Assembly: GCA_947454705.1 (NCBI GenBank)
Contig: CANGKZ010000015.1
Span: 40,601 to 104,600 of the forward strand
Direction of reading: 5' to 3'
Source of the DNA: Verrucomicrobiota bacterium
Lineage (GTDB): Bacteria > Verrucomicrobiota > Verrucomicrobiia > Limisphaerales > UBA9464
Length of the DNA stretch: 64,000 nt
The position numbers and the translations under genes are program-made. The first letter of the stretch is position 1; every line of letters starts with the position of its first letter. The notes below the pieces were generated by a model, which ran no database searches, was not told the origin of the DNA, and saw only the letters and a list, made by a program, of their open reading frames with translations. Below are positions 56,013 to 63,775 of the stretch, piece after piece.

Positions 56013-57764
56013 TTACAACTCCACCGACTCCACACGGCGCAACCCGAGCCGCAACGGCAGCCACCCCGCCAGCACGCTGATCAACAAAAACAACGTCCAA
56101 ACGAACATCGCACGCCCCGCATCGAACTCATCCGTTCCGCTGCTGCCCCAGCCCCACGGGGTTCCCACCGCGAGCAATCCCACCGATCCCGCGATGTACG
56201 CAAAGCTGATCACCAGGCACAGCGTTCCGCCAAATCCGCTGACGATCTTGCTCGGGTTGGTCTCCTTGAAATCCGGATACAACGATCCCAGCCCCACTGC
56301 GAGGCTGTTCAACACCAGCGTCATCACCGCAATCGCCACACAGAAAAACACCGTCCGCGCCGCTCCCAGTTTCAGCATGGTGCAGGACACCAGGGTCAAC
56401 CCGACGGTGACGCCCATCGTCCCCATCGTGGCGCACCAGAATTTCAACCACACCACGCGGACCAGTCCGAGCGGGGCCAAGCCGACCACCCAGACGCGTC
56501 GTCCCTCGAGCGAGAACTGCGGAAAAACAAACCGGGTGGTGAGCGTGGCCAGGTTCAGCGCGCAGGCGCCGAGATTGAGGTAGCCCACCACGGAAATCCA
56601 AAACGGCGAATCGAGCTGACGCGTGAAGTGACGGATGTTCACCAGATACACCGCGAGCAGACCGAAGAGCATGAGCGTCTGCCCCCATTGCGTGGTGTCG
56701 CGCCAGAACACGCGGAGATCCTTCGACACCAGCGCCTGCACGTCCGACGGGATCCATCCGCCCATCGCCAGCAGCGCATCCAAAACGCCGCGCGAACGGA
56801 AATGGAATCCGTTCGGGTTCACGCGACGCCGTCGCTGTTCCCATCGCTGAAACCACTCCCATCGACTCAACAAGCTGCCGCGGCTATGGACCTGGCTTGA
56901 CGCATCGTAGAACGCATTTCCCAGCCGGGTGGCCACCAGCATTCCGAAGAACAGCGAATGACTGAGCAGCACCAGCACGAAGAACCCCGCCGCGCGAATC
57001 GCCCCTTCGGCCCACAATTGAACGCTCGAACTCAGCCAGTAGCTGGGAAGAAACGGGAACTGGGAAAACCGGGTGCGATCGAGCAAACGATCGATGACCG
57101 CCAGCACGCGGGTTTCGAGTTCTTCATCGCTGACCACCTCGGGTCGGAACCGGAAGGCAAGAAACCCGAGGCCGATCAGCAGCGCGGAAATCAGGACAAT
57201 CTGAAACGCGCGCCGATCGAGAAACCTCGCCAGCAGAATCGCCAACCCCGCCCCCGCGGCGCCCGGCAGGATGATGAACAAGCCCACCAGGACAACCACC
57301 GCGGGATAGAAATGCCACGCCACACCATTCACCAGTCCGTAGGCCGCCAGCAGCGGGGCGATGAGGAAGAGAAAGGCCCAGGAGGCCAGCAGCGTGGATT
57401 CAACCAGCTTCCACTGGAACACCGTTCCTGCGGGCACCGGCGCGGTCAGGAGAAACGCGGTCTCGCGATTTCGGAACAGGTTCGTGTAGCTGATGACCAA
57501 GTTCGACAGCAGCAGCAGTCCAAAGAGGAACGCGAACAGCAGGAAGAGAAGCCGCTCCACCAGAAGGCCGCCCAGACCGGGAAAGCGTTGGAGGAATCGA
57601 AGCCCGAACTGGAACATCGAGAAGGCGAGCAGGACGTATCCACACAGGAACACGAAGACCAGCCCGAGAAGCATCCACGACTGATCCTTCAGCGCCACCC
57701 ATCGACGCCACGCTCCGAGGGCATTCGCCCGGAGAATTAGCATGAACGCAGAACTGCCTTCCAT
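56013..57764 (-). CDS. ABC exporter membrane protein (Put_ABC_export type)
   Basis: A 583-residue protein with about ten to twelve membrane segments (e.g. LLGLVFVFLCGYVLLAF, LLFLLFAFLFGLLLLSNLV, VFFCVAIAVMTLVLNSLAVG). The soluble part after segment six contains VQALVSKDLRVFWRDTTQWG, a recurring feature of putative ABC exporters (PF16962). No ATPase gene is adjacent on either side, so it must pair with one elsewhere. The start at 57764, or MLILRAN seven codons later, is equally possible. Confidence 0.82.
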   Translation of the reverse strand: MEGSSAFMLILRANALGAWRRWVALKDQSWMLLGLVFVFLCGYVLLAFSMFQFGLRFLQRFPGLGGLLVERLLFLLFAFLFGLLLLSNLVISYTNLFRNRETAFLLTAPVPAGTVFQWKLVESTLLASWAFLFLIAPLLAAYGLVNGVAWHFYPAVVVLVGLFIILPGAAGAGLAILLARFLDRRAFQIVLISALLIGLGFLAFRFRPEVVSDEELETRVLAVIDRLLDRTRFSQFPFLPSYWLSSSVQLWAEGAIRAAGFFVLVLLSHSLFFGMLVATRLGNAFYDASSQVHSRGSLLSRWEWFQRWEQRRRRVNPNGFHFRSRGVLDALLAMGGWIPSDVQALVSKDLRVFWRDTTQWGQTLMLFGLLAVYLVNIRHFTRQLDSPFWISVVGYLNLGACALNLATLTTRFVFPQFSLEGRRVWVVGLAPLGLVRVVWLKFWCATMGTMGVTVGLTLVSCTMLKLGAARTVFFCVAIAVMTLVLNSLAVGLGSLYPDFKETNPSKIVSGFGGTLCLVISFAYIAGSVGLLAVGTPWGWGSSGTDEFDAGRAMFVWTLFLLISVLAGWLPLRLGLRRVESVEL

Positions 57765-57848
57765 GTGGCGTTACCATCGGCCCGACGGACCGCTTGTGCA
57801 ACCGCGAGATCCAACCGGTTCAATCCAACACCGGCCTTCGAAGGAGGG

Positions 57849-58083
57849 ATTGAATTTGGAAAGCATGAAAGCAGGAGGGGGAAGCTGCGTCTGGAAACAG
57901 GTCGCTTCCTCTCGGATTAGAAGCGGGTGAAAACAGCCCCGGTCTTGAGGCCGGGGTTCAGAAGCAAACCCGTCAAAGGTTCGCGCTCCACCCCATCCAG
58001 CATCCAGCATCCAATATCCGTTCCCCGATCTTCGATCTGCGATCTCCCATCTCCTCCGCATCCGCCCCGACGATCTCCGAATT
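57849..58083. repeat. Composite repeat cassette R2, locus 2 (half copy)
   Basis: GAATTTGGAAAGCATGAAAG with CAGGA, then AGAAGCGGGTGA and the left outer hairpin of R2 (57932-57970: AACAGCCCCGGTCTTGAGGC). The inner and right parts are missing and replaced by CATCCAG heptamers and CGATCTN heptamers up to the gatA stop. Confidence 0.8.
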
Positions 58084-59589
58084 TCAGCTCAACGGAGAAA
58101 GCTCCCGATGCCACGGCGTGCCCTGCTCGTAGGCCTGCGCGATCTGGAACATCGACTCCTCGCCAAACGGCTTGCCCAGCAGCTGCAACCCAAGCGGAAG
58201 CCGCGGAACCCCGGGCTTCGGCTGCGTGAACCCGCAGGGAATGCTGATGCCGCAAATTCCAGCGAGGTTGCACGAGATGGTGAAGATGTCGCTCAGGTAC
58301 ATCTGCAGCGGATCATCACTCTTCTCCCCCACACGGAAGGCGGCCGATGGCGTGGTCGGAGTCAGGATCGCATCCACCTTCTCAAAGGCGTTCAGGAAGT
58401 CCTGCCGGATCAGCGTGCGGACCTTCTGCGCCCGCAGATAGTAGGCGTCGTAGTAGCCGGAGCTCAGCACATACGTACCAAGAATGATGCGCCGCTTGAC
58501 CTCCGCGCCGAAGCCCGCGCCGCGGGTGCGGGAGTTCATCTCGGCCGGATCCTTGCCTTCCACTCGGGCGCCGTAGCGGACGCCGTCAAATCGAGCGAGG
58601 TTCGCCGAGGCTTCCGCCGGGGCGATGATGTAATACGTCGCCGCCGCGTAATCGCTGTGCGGCAGGGAGACCTCCACCACCTCGGCACCGAGCTCCACGA
58701 ACTTGGCCACCGAGGCCTTCATCGCCGCATCCACTTCGGCATCGAGACCGCCGATCATGTACTCCTTGGCCAGGCCGATGCGGACGCCGGCGAGCGGACG
58801 CGATCCCGCCGCCGCCGCGCGGTTCAACGCCGCGAGGTAATCGGGAACCGGCTGCGGAACCGAAGTCGAGTCACGACGGTCCTGCCCAGAGATTACACCT
58901 GTAATCAATGCGGCGTCCCGGACGGTCCGGGTGAAGGGACCGATCTGATCCAGCGAGCTGGCAAACGCGGTGAGACCGTAACGCGACACGCGTCCGTAGG
59001 TGGGCTTCACACCGACCACACCGCACAGCGCGGCAGGCTGGCGGATCGAACCACCGGTGTCGGAACCCACGCTGACCGGAACCATCGCCGCCGCCACGCT
59101 GGCGGCGCATCCACCGGAACTTCCGCCCGGAATGCGGGTGAGATCCCAGGGATTCAAGGTGCGCTGGAAGGCCGACGTCTCGGTCGAGCTGCCCATCGCG
59201 AATTCATCCATGTTGAGCCGGCCAAACACCACGGCGCCGGCCGCCTTCAATCGTTCCACCACGGTGGCGTCGTACGGCGAGCGGTAGTTGCCCAAAATCT
59301 TGGACGAGCAATTCAGCGGCTGGCCGCGATGCGCCAACACGTCCTTCAGCGCCACGGGAATTCCGAGCAGCGGTTTGGACGCATGCGTCACGCCGGCGGC
59401 GAGTTCGCGGTCCGCCGCCTCGGCCTGCGCGCGGGCATCCGCGGCGTCGAAACTCATGAACGCGCGGACGTCGCCATCCACGCGGGCGATCTGGTCGAGA
59501 CTGGATTGGAGCACCTCCACGGCGGAGCACTCACGACGGCCCAGACGGTCGGCGAGTTCGGAAAGGGTGAGGCGATGAAGCGAGGGCAT
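58084..59589 (-). CDS. gatA: Asp-tRNA(Asn)/Glu-tRNA(Gln) amidotransferase subunit A
   Basis: A 501-residue amidase with the Ser-cisSer-Lys triad: VALKDVLAHRG (Lys), IPGGSSGGCAASV and VGSDTGGSIRQPAALCG. The length and C-terminal SIPCGFTQPKPGVPRLPLGL are those of GatA. It produces ammonia for the tRNA-dependent amidation of Glu/Asp. gatC lies 79 bp upstream on the same strand; gatB is not in the window. The ATG at 59589 (MPSLHRLTLSEL) is the norm; upstream in-frame ATGs are in poor sequence. Confidence 0.95.
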   Translation of the reverse strand: MPSLHRLTLSELADRLGRRECSAVEVLQSSLDQIARVDGDVRAFMSFDAADARAQAEAADRELAAGVTHASKPLLGIPVALKDVLAHRGQPLNCSSKILGNYRSPYDATVVERLKAAGAVVFGRLNMDEFAMGSSTETSAFQRTLNPWDLTRIPGGSSGGCAASVAAAMVPVSVGSDTGGSIRQPAALCGVVGVKPTYGRVSRYGLTAFASSLDQIGPFTRTVRDAALITGVISGQDRRDSTSVPQPVPDYLAALNRAAAAGSRPLAGVRIGLAKEYMIGGLDAEVDAAMKASVAKFVELGAEVVEVSLPHSDYAAATYYIIAPAEASANLARFDGVRYGARVEGKDPAEMNSRTRGAGFGAEVKRRIILGTYVLSSGYYDAYYLRAQKVRTLIRQDFLNAFEKVDAILTPTTPSAAFRVGEKSDDPLQMYLSDIFTISCNLAGICGISIPCGFTQPKPGVPRLPLGLQLLGKPFGEESMFQIAQAYEQGTPWHRELSPLS

Positions 59590-59668
59590 CGGGTCGAAGC
59601 GGGTCGAATTCGAAAACGGCGGCGGTAAGGAAGCAGGAGGACGGAGAAACGGGCGGGTTGCCTTCGGT

Positions 59669-59950
59669 TCACTCCACGATTTTGGGCACCACGAACAATC
59701 CGCCGGAGCGGGAAGGCGCGTTGGCCAGGGCTTCGTCGTGCGGGAGCGGTTCGCCCGCGACATCGGGTCGGGTCACGTTGACCAGCGGGAACGCGTGCGC
59801 CGTGGCTTCCACCCCGGTGACATCCACTTCCTTCAGCTTCGCGATGTAGCCAAGGATGTTTCCCAACTGCGCCCCGAGCTTTTCCTCCTCGGCGGCGGAC
59901 AGTTCGATGCGCGCCAGCTTGGCGACGTAATGAATGTTAAAGTCAGACAT
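59669..59950 (-). CDS. gatC: Asp-tRNA(Asn)/Glu-tRNA(Gln) amidotransferase subunit C
   Basis: A 93-residue protein with the GatC pattern: VAKLARIELSAAEEEKLGAQ, LGNILGYIAKLKEVD, and RPDVAGEPLPHDEALANAPS ahead of GLFVVPKIVE. GatC wraps around GatA and stabilises it. It is directly upstream of gatA and forms a likely operon. Confidence 0.95.
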   Translation of the reverse strand: MSDFNIHYVAKLARIELSAAEEEKLGAQLGNILGYIAKLKEVDVTGVEATAHAFPLVNVTRPDVAGEPLPHDEALANAPSRSGGLFVVPKIVE

Positions 59951-60050
59951 GCGTGCTCCCAAAGTGAACCCGGAATCGCGCCGTCAATCCAGCGCTCAAT
60001 CGATCGACCCGACCCAACCCAACCCGAGTCGGCCGCCGCGCCGCTGAATT

Positions 60051-60092
60051 CACGATCTTCGATCTGCCATCTCCGATCTGCGATCTCCGATC
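60051..60092. repeat. Heptanucleotide tandem tract
   Basis: Consecutive seven-base units CGATCTT, CGATCTG, CCATCTC, CGATCTG, CGATCTC. It ends at the stop of the HPr gene. The remaining spacer between HPr and gatC shows nothing else. Confidence 0.75.
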
Positions 60093-60093
60093 C

Positions 60094-60396
60094 TCACTCC
60101 TCGCCAAACTTGGCGTGAACGAGGGCGACCAGATCGGCGAGCGCCTGCTCCGCCCCCTCGCCCTCGCAGGTGATGCGGAGACGGCTGCCGGGGCCTGCGG
60201 CGAGCATCAGGAGGCCCATGATGCTCTTGCCATTGATCACCTCGCCGTCCTTTTCCACGAAGACTTCGCAGGAGAATCGGCCGGCCATCTTCACGAATTG
60301 TGACGATGGACGGGCATGGATTCCCTGCTTGTTCAACACGACCACGTCAGAGCTGAACGATGCGGAACCAGATTGGGTGGGGACAGAGGCGCTCAC
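60094..60396 (-). CDS. HPr-family phosphocarrier protein
   Basis: A 100-residue HPr. The phospho-acceptor is His27 in KQGIHARPSSQFVKMA, and the regulatory-serine site is in EVINGKSIMGLLMLAAG (Ser58). No PTS permease, EI or HPr kinase is in the window. HPr kinase control at the serine is probable by motif. This may be a nitrogen-PTS or regulatory HPr rather than a sugar transporter component. A divergent RluE-type gene starts 106 bp away. Confidence 0.93.
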   Translation of the reverse strand: MSASVPTQSGSASFSSDVVVLNKQGIHARPSSQFVKMAGRFSCEVFVEKDGEVINGKSIMGLLMLAAGPGSRLRITCEGEGAEQALADLVALVHAKFGEE

Positions 60397-60502
60397 TTCC
60401 GTTGGAAATCATGGCGGGAAACGCAGCGGGATGCCAACGGGAATTCAGGGGTTGGGGCGGTTTGGACTCGTCGGAGCGTCGGTCTTGATCTGACATCCCT
60501 GG

Positions 60503-61066
60503 GTGCTGCTCGCCTTCCACAAACCGTACGGGGTGCTCTCGCAATTCACTCCCGATGGTTCGCCCAACAAGCCGCTGGCCGGGTTCGGATTCCCTCCCCG
60601 CGTGTACGCACTGGGGCGTCTGGATGCCGATTCCGAAGGCCTGCTGCTCCTGAGCGACGAACCCGGTCTGAACCACCGGCTGCTCGATCCCGAACGAGGG
60701 CATCCCCGCACCTACTGGGCGCAGGTGGAGCGGATTCCCACCCCGGAATCTCTGGCGAAACTCTCCCGCGGGATCGTGCTGCAGGACTACAAAACGCGTC
60801 CCTGCCGGGCCACCCTGCTGGATCCGCAACCAACGGTTCCCCCGCGCGACCCGCCGATTCGCTTCCGCAAAAACGTCCCCGAAGCCTGGGTGGAACTGGA
60901 ACTCCACGAGGGGAAAAACCGGCAGGTGCGTCGCATGACCGCCGCCATCGGCCACCCGACCCTGCGATTGATGCGAATCAAGATTGGTACGTTCACCCTG
61001 GGCGACCTCGCCCCGGGAAAATGGCGTGAACTGACTCTCGCCGAACGACGCCAGGTGCTCGGGTGA
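60503..61066 (+). CDS. RluE/RsuA-type rRNA pseudouridine synthase
   Basis: A 187-residue protein: LLAFHKPYGVLSQFTPDG, catalytic Asp in YALGRLDADSEGLLLLSDE, RTYWAQVERIP, and the C-terminal ELHEGKNRQVRRMTAAIGHP. It lacks an S4 domain, like RluE, which makes pseudouridine 2457 in 23S rRNA; target assignment by motif only. The start is GTG at 60503. Confidence 0.92.
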   Translation: MLLAFHKPYGVLSQFTPDGSPNKPLAGFGFPPRVYALGRLDADSEGLLLLSDEPGLNHRLLDPERGHPRTYWAQVERIPTPESLAKLSRGIVLQDYKTRPCRATLLDPQPTVPPRDPPIRFRKNVPEAWVELELHEGKNRQVRRMTAAIGHPTLRLMRIKIGTFTLGDLAPGKWRELTLAERRQVLG

Positions 61067-61077
61067 AGGGGATGAAG

Positions 61078-61275
61078 AGTCCAAGGTCCAAAGTCCAAAG
61101 CCCAAAGTCTGTGGTTTGGTGGGGGGTGAGAGGTTGCCGGTCGGTGTTGACTCGGGGCCGGGCTCGAAAGCGGTGTCGACGCTCCGCTCTGCCACCGCAC
61201 TCCAAAATTGCGCGGCCTCCTTCCGGGCCCCAATCCGCCCCCCATCTCCCAGCTTCCATCTGCCATCTCCTCTGC
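61078..61275. repeat. Heptanucleotide tracts in the rluE-nudix spacer
   Basis: GTCCAAA heptamers run from 61078 to 61111 (AGTCCAA, GGTCCAA, AGTCCAA, AGCCCAA, AGTCTG). A second CCATCTN-type tract runs from about 61240 to 61275. The 275-bp spacer carries no gene. An adjacent run near 61140-61200 is unassigned. Confidence 0.65.
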
Positions 61276-61341
61276 GTCTCCTTTCTCGCGGCGAACGATT
61301 CAGCCTTCTTCCTTGGCTCGATTTAGGGTCCCCTTTTCGGC

Positions 61342-61848
61342 GTGTCGGAACTGCCGCATAAAATCGCCACGCTGCTGTACGGCTTCAACGAAGCCGACGA
61401 GGTCCTCCTCCTGCACCGATCCCAGGAGCCGAACCGCGGCCTGTGGTCGCCGCCCGGCGGCAAGCTGAAGGAAGGCCTCGGGGAATCCCCGTACGCGTGC
61501 GCCTGTCGCGAGGCCGCCGAGGAAACAGGTCTCATTTTGCAGCCCACCGATCTGCACCTCACCGGACTGGTCAGCGAGTTCGGTTATCAGGGCCAAACGC
61601 ACTGGCTCATGTTCCTGTTCGAAATCCGGCCGCGAATCCGTCAACTCCCGCCGCCGCATCGCGAAGGCACGTTCGCGTTCGTCCCGCGCTCGGGATTGGA
61701 TCAGCTCGCCATCCCCCAAACCGATCGCGATCAAATCTGGCCGCTGTTTTGGAAACATCGCGGAGGATTCTTCGCCGCCTTTGCGAAGTGCCACCCCGAC
61801 GGCACCAGCACCTGGACCGTCGAACAATCCTCCCCATCCAGCATCTAG
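61342..61848 (+). CDS. Nudix hydrolase
   Basis: A 168-residue protein. The Nudix box reads GGKLKEGLGESPYACACREA and AEETGL: the ESPYACACREAAEETGL half is canonical (E-x7-REUxEExGU), but the usual G-x5-E spacing is lengthened by two residues (GKLKEGLGE). It probably hydrolyses a nucleoside diphosphate-linked compound, with 8-oxo-dGTP possible. The start is GTG at 61342. Its 3' end runs into a CATCCAG heptamer tract, which supplies the stop codon (TAG). Confidence 0.85.
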   Translation: MSELPHKIATLLYGFNEADEVLLLHRSQEPNRGLWSPPGGKLKEGLGESPYACACREAAEETGLILQPTDLHLTGLVSEFGYQGQTHWLMFLFEIRPRIRQLPPPHREGTFAFVPRSGLDQLAIPQTDRDQIWPLFWKHRGGFFAAFAKCHPDGTSTWTVEQSSPSSI

Positions 61849-61924
61849 CATCCTGCATCCAGCATCTTCCGCCCCATCTCCCATCTTCCATCTCCCATCT
61901 CCGATCTTCGATCTGCGAAATCCC
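61827..61924. repeat. Heptanucleotide tracts up to the tadA start
   Basis: CATCCAG-type heptamers (61827-61865) then CCATCTC/CCATCTT/CGATCTT/CGATCTG heptamers (61878-61920). They overlap the last codons of the Nudix gene and end a few bases before the tadA ATG, with no Shine-Dalgarno sequence. Confidence 0.8.
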
Positions 61925-62491
61925 ATGCCCGCTCCTGAAAACGAATCCGATCTCGATGCCGATGCCCTGTTCATGGGCGAGGCGATGAAGCAGGCGCTCC
62001 GGGCGTATCAGGCGGGCGAGGTGCCGGTCGGGGCGGTGATTGTTCGACACGGACGCGTCATCGCCCGCGCGTTTAACCAAGTCGAGCTCCTGAAGGACGC
62101 CACCGCGCATGCCGAAATGCTCGCGCTCACCATGGCCGAGGATTCCCTCGGAGACTGGCGCCTGAACGGGTGCACGCTCTACGTGACCAAGGAGCCCTGC
62201 CCCATGTGTGCCGGAGCGATTGTACACTGCCGGCTGGATCGCGTGGTGTTTGCGGCGCCCGATGCCAAGGGCGGCGCCGCCGGATCTGCGTTGAACCTGC
62301 TACAATTTCCCACCCTGAACCACCGCTGCGAAGTCACCGGCGGCGTCCGGGGACAGGAATGCGGAGACCTGCTGCGTGCGTTCTTCGCGGAACGCCGGGC
62401 GTCGAAACAAACATCGAGCCCGAGCCGGATCCCGGCCCCCGACCCAGACGATTCCAGCGAATCGCCGTATCCCGAGGCGGATCAGAATTGA
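61925..62491 (+). CDS. tadA: tRNA-specific adenosine deaminase TadA
   Basis: A 188-residue deaminase. The zinc motifs are ATAHAEMLAL (HAE) and EPCPMCAGAIVHCR (PCxxC), with FNQVELLKDATAHAE for the RNA-binding loop. It makes inosine 34 in tRNA-Arg. The C-terminal ~30 residues (SSPSRIPAPDPDDSSESP) are an acidic tail beyond the normal end. The ATG at 61925 follows a heptanucleotide tract. Confidence 0.95.
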   Translation: MPAPENESDLDADALFMGEAMKQALRAYQAGEVPVGAVIVRHGRVIARAFNQVELLKDATAHAEMLALTMAEDSLGDWRLNGCTLYVTKEPCPMCAGAIVHCRLDRVVFAAPDAKGGAAGSALNLLQFPTLNHRCEVTGGVRGQECGDLLRAFFAERRASKQTSSPSRIPAPDPDDSSESPYPEADQN

Positions 62492-62842
62492 GGGATGAAG
62501 CCGCTAGGCGGCGGTTGAAGGGTTGAAACGCTGAAGGGTTGAAGAGGAACCCGGATGCAAAGCGCCAGAGGACTGGCGCACTCCACGACGCTGTCGCGAC
62601 TCCATCGCCCTCGCGTCGAAATCCGCCAGGTCTTGGACTGCGGTAGTCCTCTACCGCTTTGAACGGAGCCAGCGCCGCCTACCTAAAAACCGTCGTAGAA
62701 ACCAAAGAACCCCGCAGCATTCCCACCGCTCCCGAGCGCAGCGAACTTCGATCTCCACTCTCCGAGCTTCGATCGCCTATCCGCATTCATCTGCGTTGAT
62801 CTGCGGTTCAACTTCCGTTTCCGCGTCGGGAAACCAGCCGGA
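62492..62842. other. 350-bp non-coding repeat region between tadA and the glycogen-binding gene
   Basis: It contains GGTTGAAGGGTTGAA-type tracts (as in R1 flanks), the 102-bp element R3, GACGCTGTCGCGA (shared with R1 copy B), a CGATCTN-like tract near 62745, and CGCATTCATCTGCGTTGATC. No gene. Confidence 0.7.
62559..62660. repeat. 102-bp inverted-repeat element R3 with covarying hairpins
   Basis: Ends: AAAGCGCCAGAGGACTGGCG with CACTCCA (62559-62585), and the reverse complement of AAAGCGGTAGAGGACTACCG with CAGTCCAA (62633-62660). Each end holds a six-base stem with the identical loop GAGGAC: GCGCCA/TGGCGC versus GCGGTA/TACCGC, i.e. two base pairs exchanged on both sides of the stem. Confidence 0.8.
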
Positions 62843-63157
62843 TCAGCTGACCAGGATCATCGACACTTTTTCGCCCTGGAGATTGCGGGCGAGTCCCTGG
62901 GCGCGCGGATCGTTCACGCGTTTGCCGTCCACGAGGAACTGATAGTGATGGCCCCCGTGGCCGAGGGTCACTGAAGTCTGCCACGTGCCGTCGAAGCCCT
63001 TTTTCATGGGATGACTGGTGGGGCTCCAGTCGTTGAAGTCACCCAGGATGAACACTTCCTTCGCCTCGGGAGCGGCGCAGTAGAACTGGATGGGTTTGAG
63101 GGTGGTCTTTGCCTGGAGACGCTGAAGCGGATTGATCGCCGACCGTTGCGGATGCAT
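62843..63157 (-). CDS. Stand-alone glycogen-binding (CBM48/AMPK-type) protein
   Basis: A 104-residue protein consisting almost only of a CBM48-like fold: IQFYCAAPEAKEVFILGDFN, DWSPTSHPMKK, GTWQTSVTLGHGGHHYQFLV, DGKRVNDP. Such modules bind alpha-glucans and are found in GlgB and AMPK-beta. No catalytic domain follows. The ATG at 63157 (MHPQRSAINPLQRLQ) is chosen; upstream frame sequence has no domain character. Together with glgB it may help regulate or localise glycogen. Confidence 0.82.
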   Translation of the reverse strand: MHPQRSAINPLQRLQAKTTLKPIQFYCAAPEAKEVFILGDFNDWSPTSHPMKKGFDGTWQTSVTLGHGGHHYQFLVDGKRVNDPRAQGLARNLQGEKVSMILVS

Positions 63158-63374
63158 TCGAGTAAGGACTGCTGAAATTTTTTGGGACAGGTGGACCTGT
63201 CGGATTCCGGGTTTGGCACGCAGGCGGGGCGATTGCTTACAAACGTCCACGCCGCGGACCGCGCTAAAAAGCCCAAGAATTGGGCCTGCGCAAGTCGAAG
63301 TTGTCCAAAGGGTCACAATTTCCCGTCCCCCTCCCCCAGGCCGGGGACGCGCGCCCAGTCCGAAGGGGAAGCGG

Positions 63375-63760
63375 ATCGAATTTGGAACCCAGGAAAGCAG
63401 GAAAAAGACCGCAGAGACGCAGAGACGCGGAGATACAGCGGTGAATGGGATTCAAATGAGCCGCTGCTGAAAATAGCCACGGCCTTGAGGCCGGGGATTG
63501 AATCCAACCACGGATCGAGTCCCGGCGGGATGACAGAAAAAAACCTCTGCCGTCCCGCTGGGACTCAAAGAAAACGGCCTCATTCCCCCCAAGGCCTGAA
63601 GGCCTGGGCTATGTTCGTTCCATCCAGTAGCGGCCCAGCATCCAGCATCCGTCCCCCGATCTGCGATCTGCGATCTCCCAACTCCGAGCTTCCATCTGCC
63701 ATCTCCTCCGCATCCTCCCCATCCAGCATCCAGCATCTGTTCCCCCGATCTCCCTGTCAC
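63375..63760. repeat. Composite repeat cassette R2, locus 3
   Basis: GAATTTGGAACCCAGGAAAG with CAGGA, octamers (GCAGAGAC, GCAGAGAC, GCGGAGAT at ~63410-63435), the nested palindrome at 63470-63613, then CATCCAG heptamers, CGATCTG/CGATCTC/CCATCTG heptamers and a second CATCCAG set up to ~63745. It abuts the transposase end. Confidence 0.8.
63470..63613. repeat. Doubly nested palindrome R2, full copy 2 (144 bp)
   Basis: Outer ends AATAGCCACGGCCTTGAGGC and AAGGCCTGAAGGCCTGGGCT; inner inverted pair GAGTCCCGGCGGGATG / CGTCCCGCTGGGACTC. Compared with copy 1, one stem C-G became U-G and the central A.A mismatch became G.U, so the hairpins are kept. Confidence 0.85.
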
Positions 63761-63775
63761 GTCCTGATTTCCGTT

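Noticed and set aside
61781..61924. N-terminal extension of tadA (HPASS.. and PSPIF.. peptides)
   Set aside because: It is in-frame reading of heptanucleotide repeats, not protein.
58000..63745. CRISPR array
   Set aside because: The repeats are seven bases long without spacers of constant length, and no cas genes are present.
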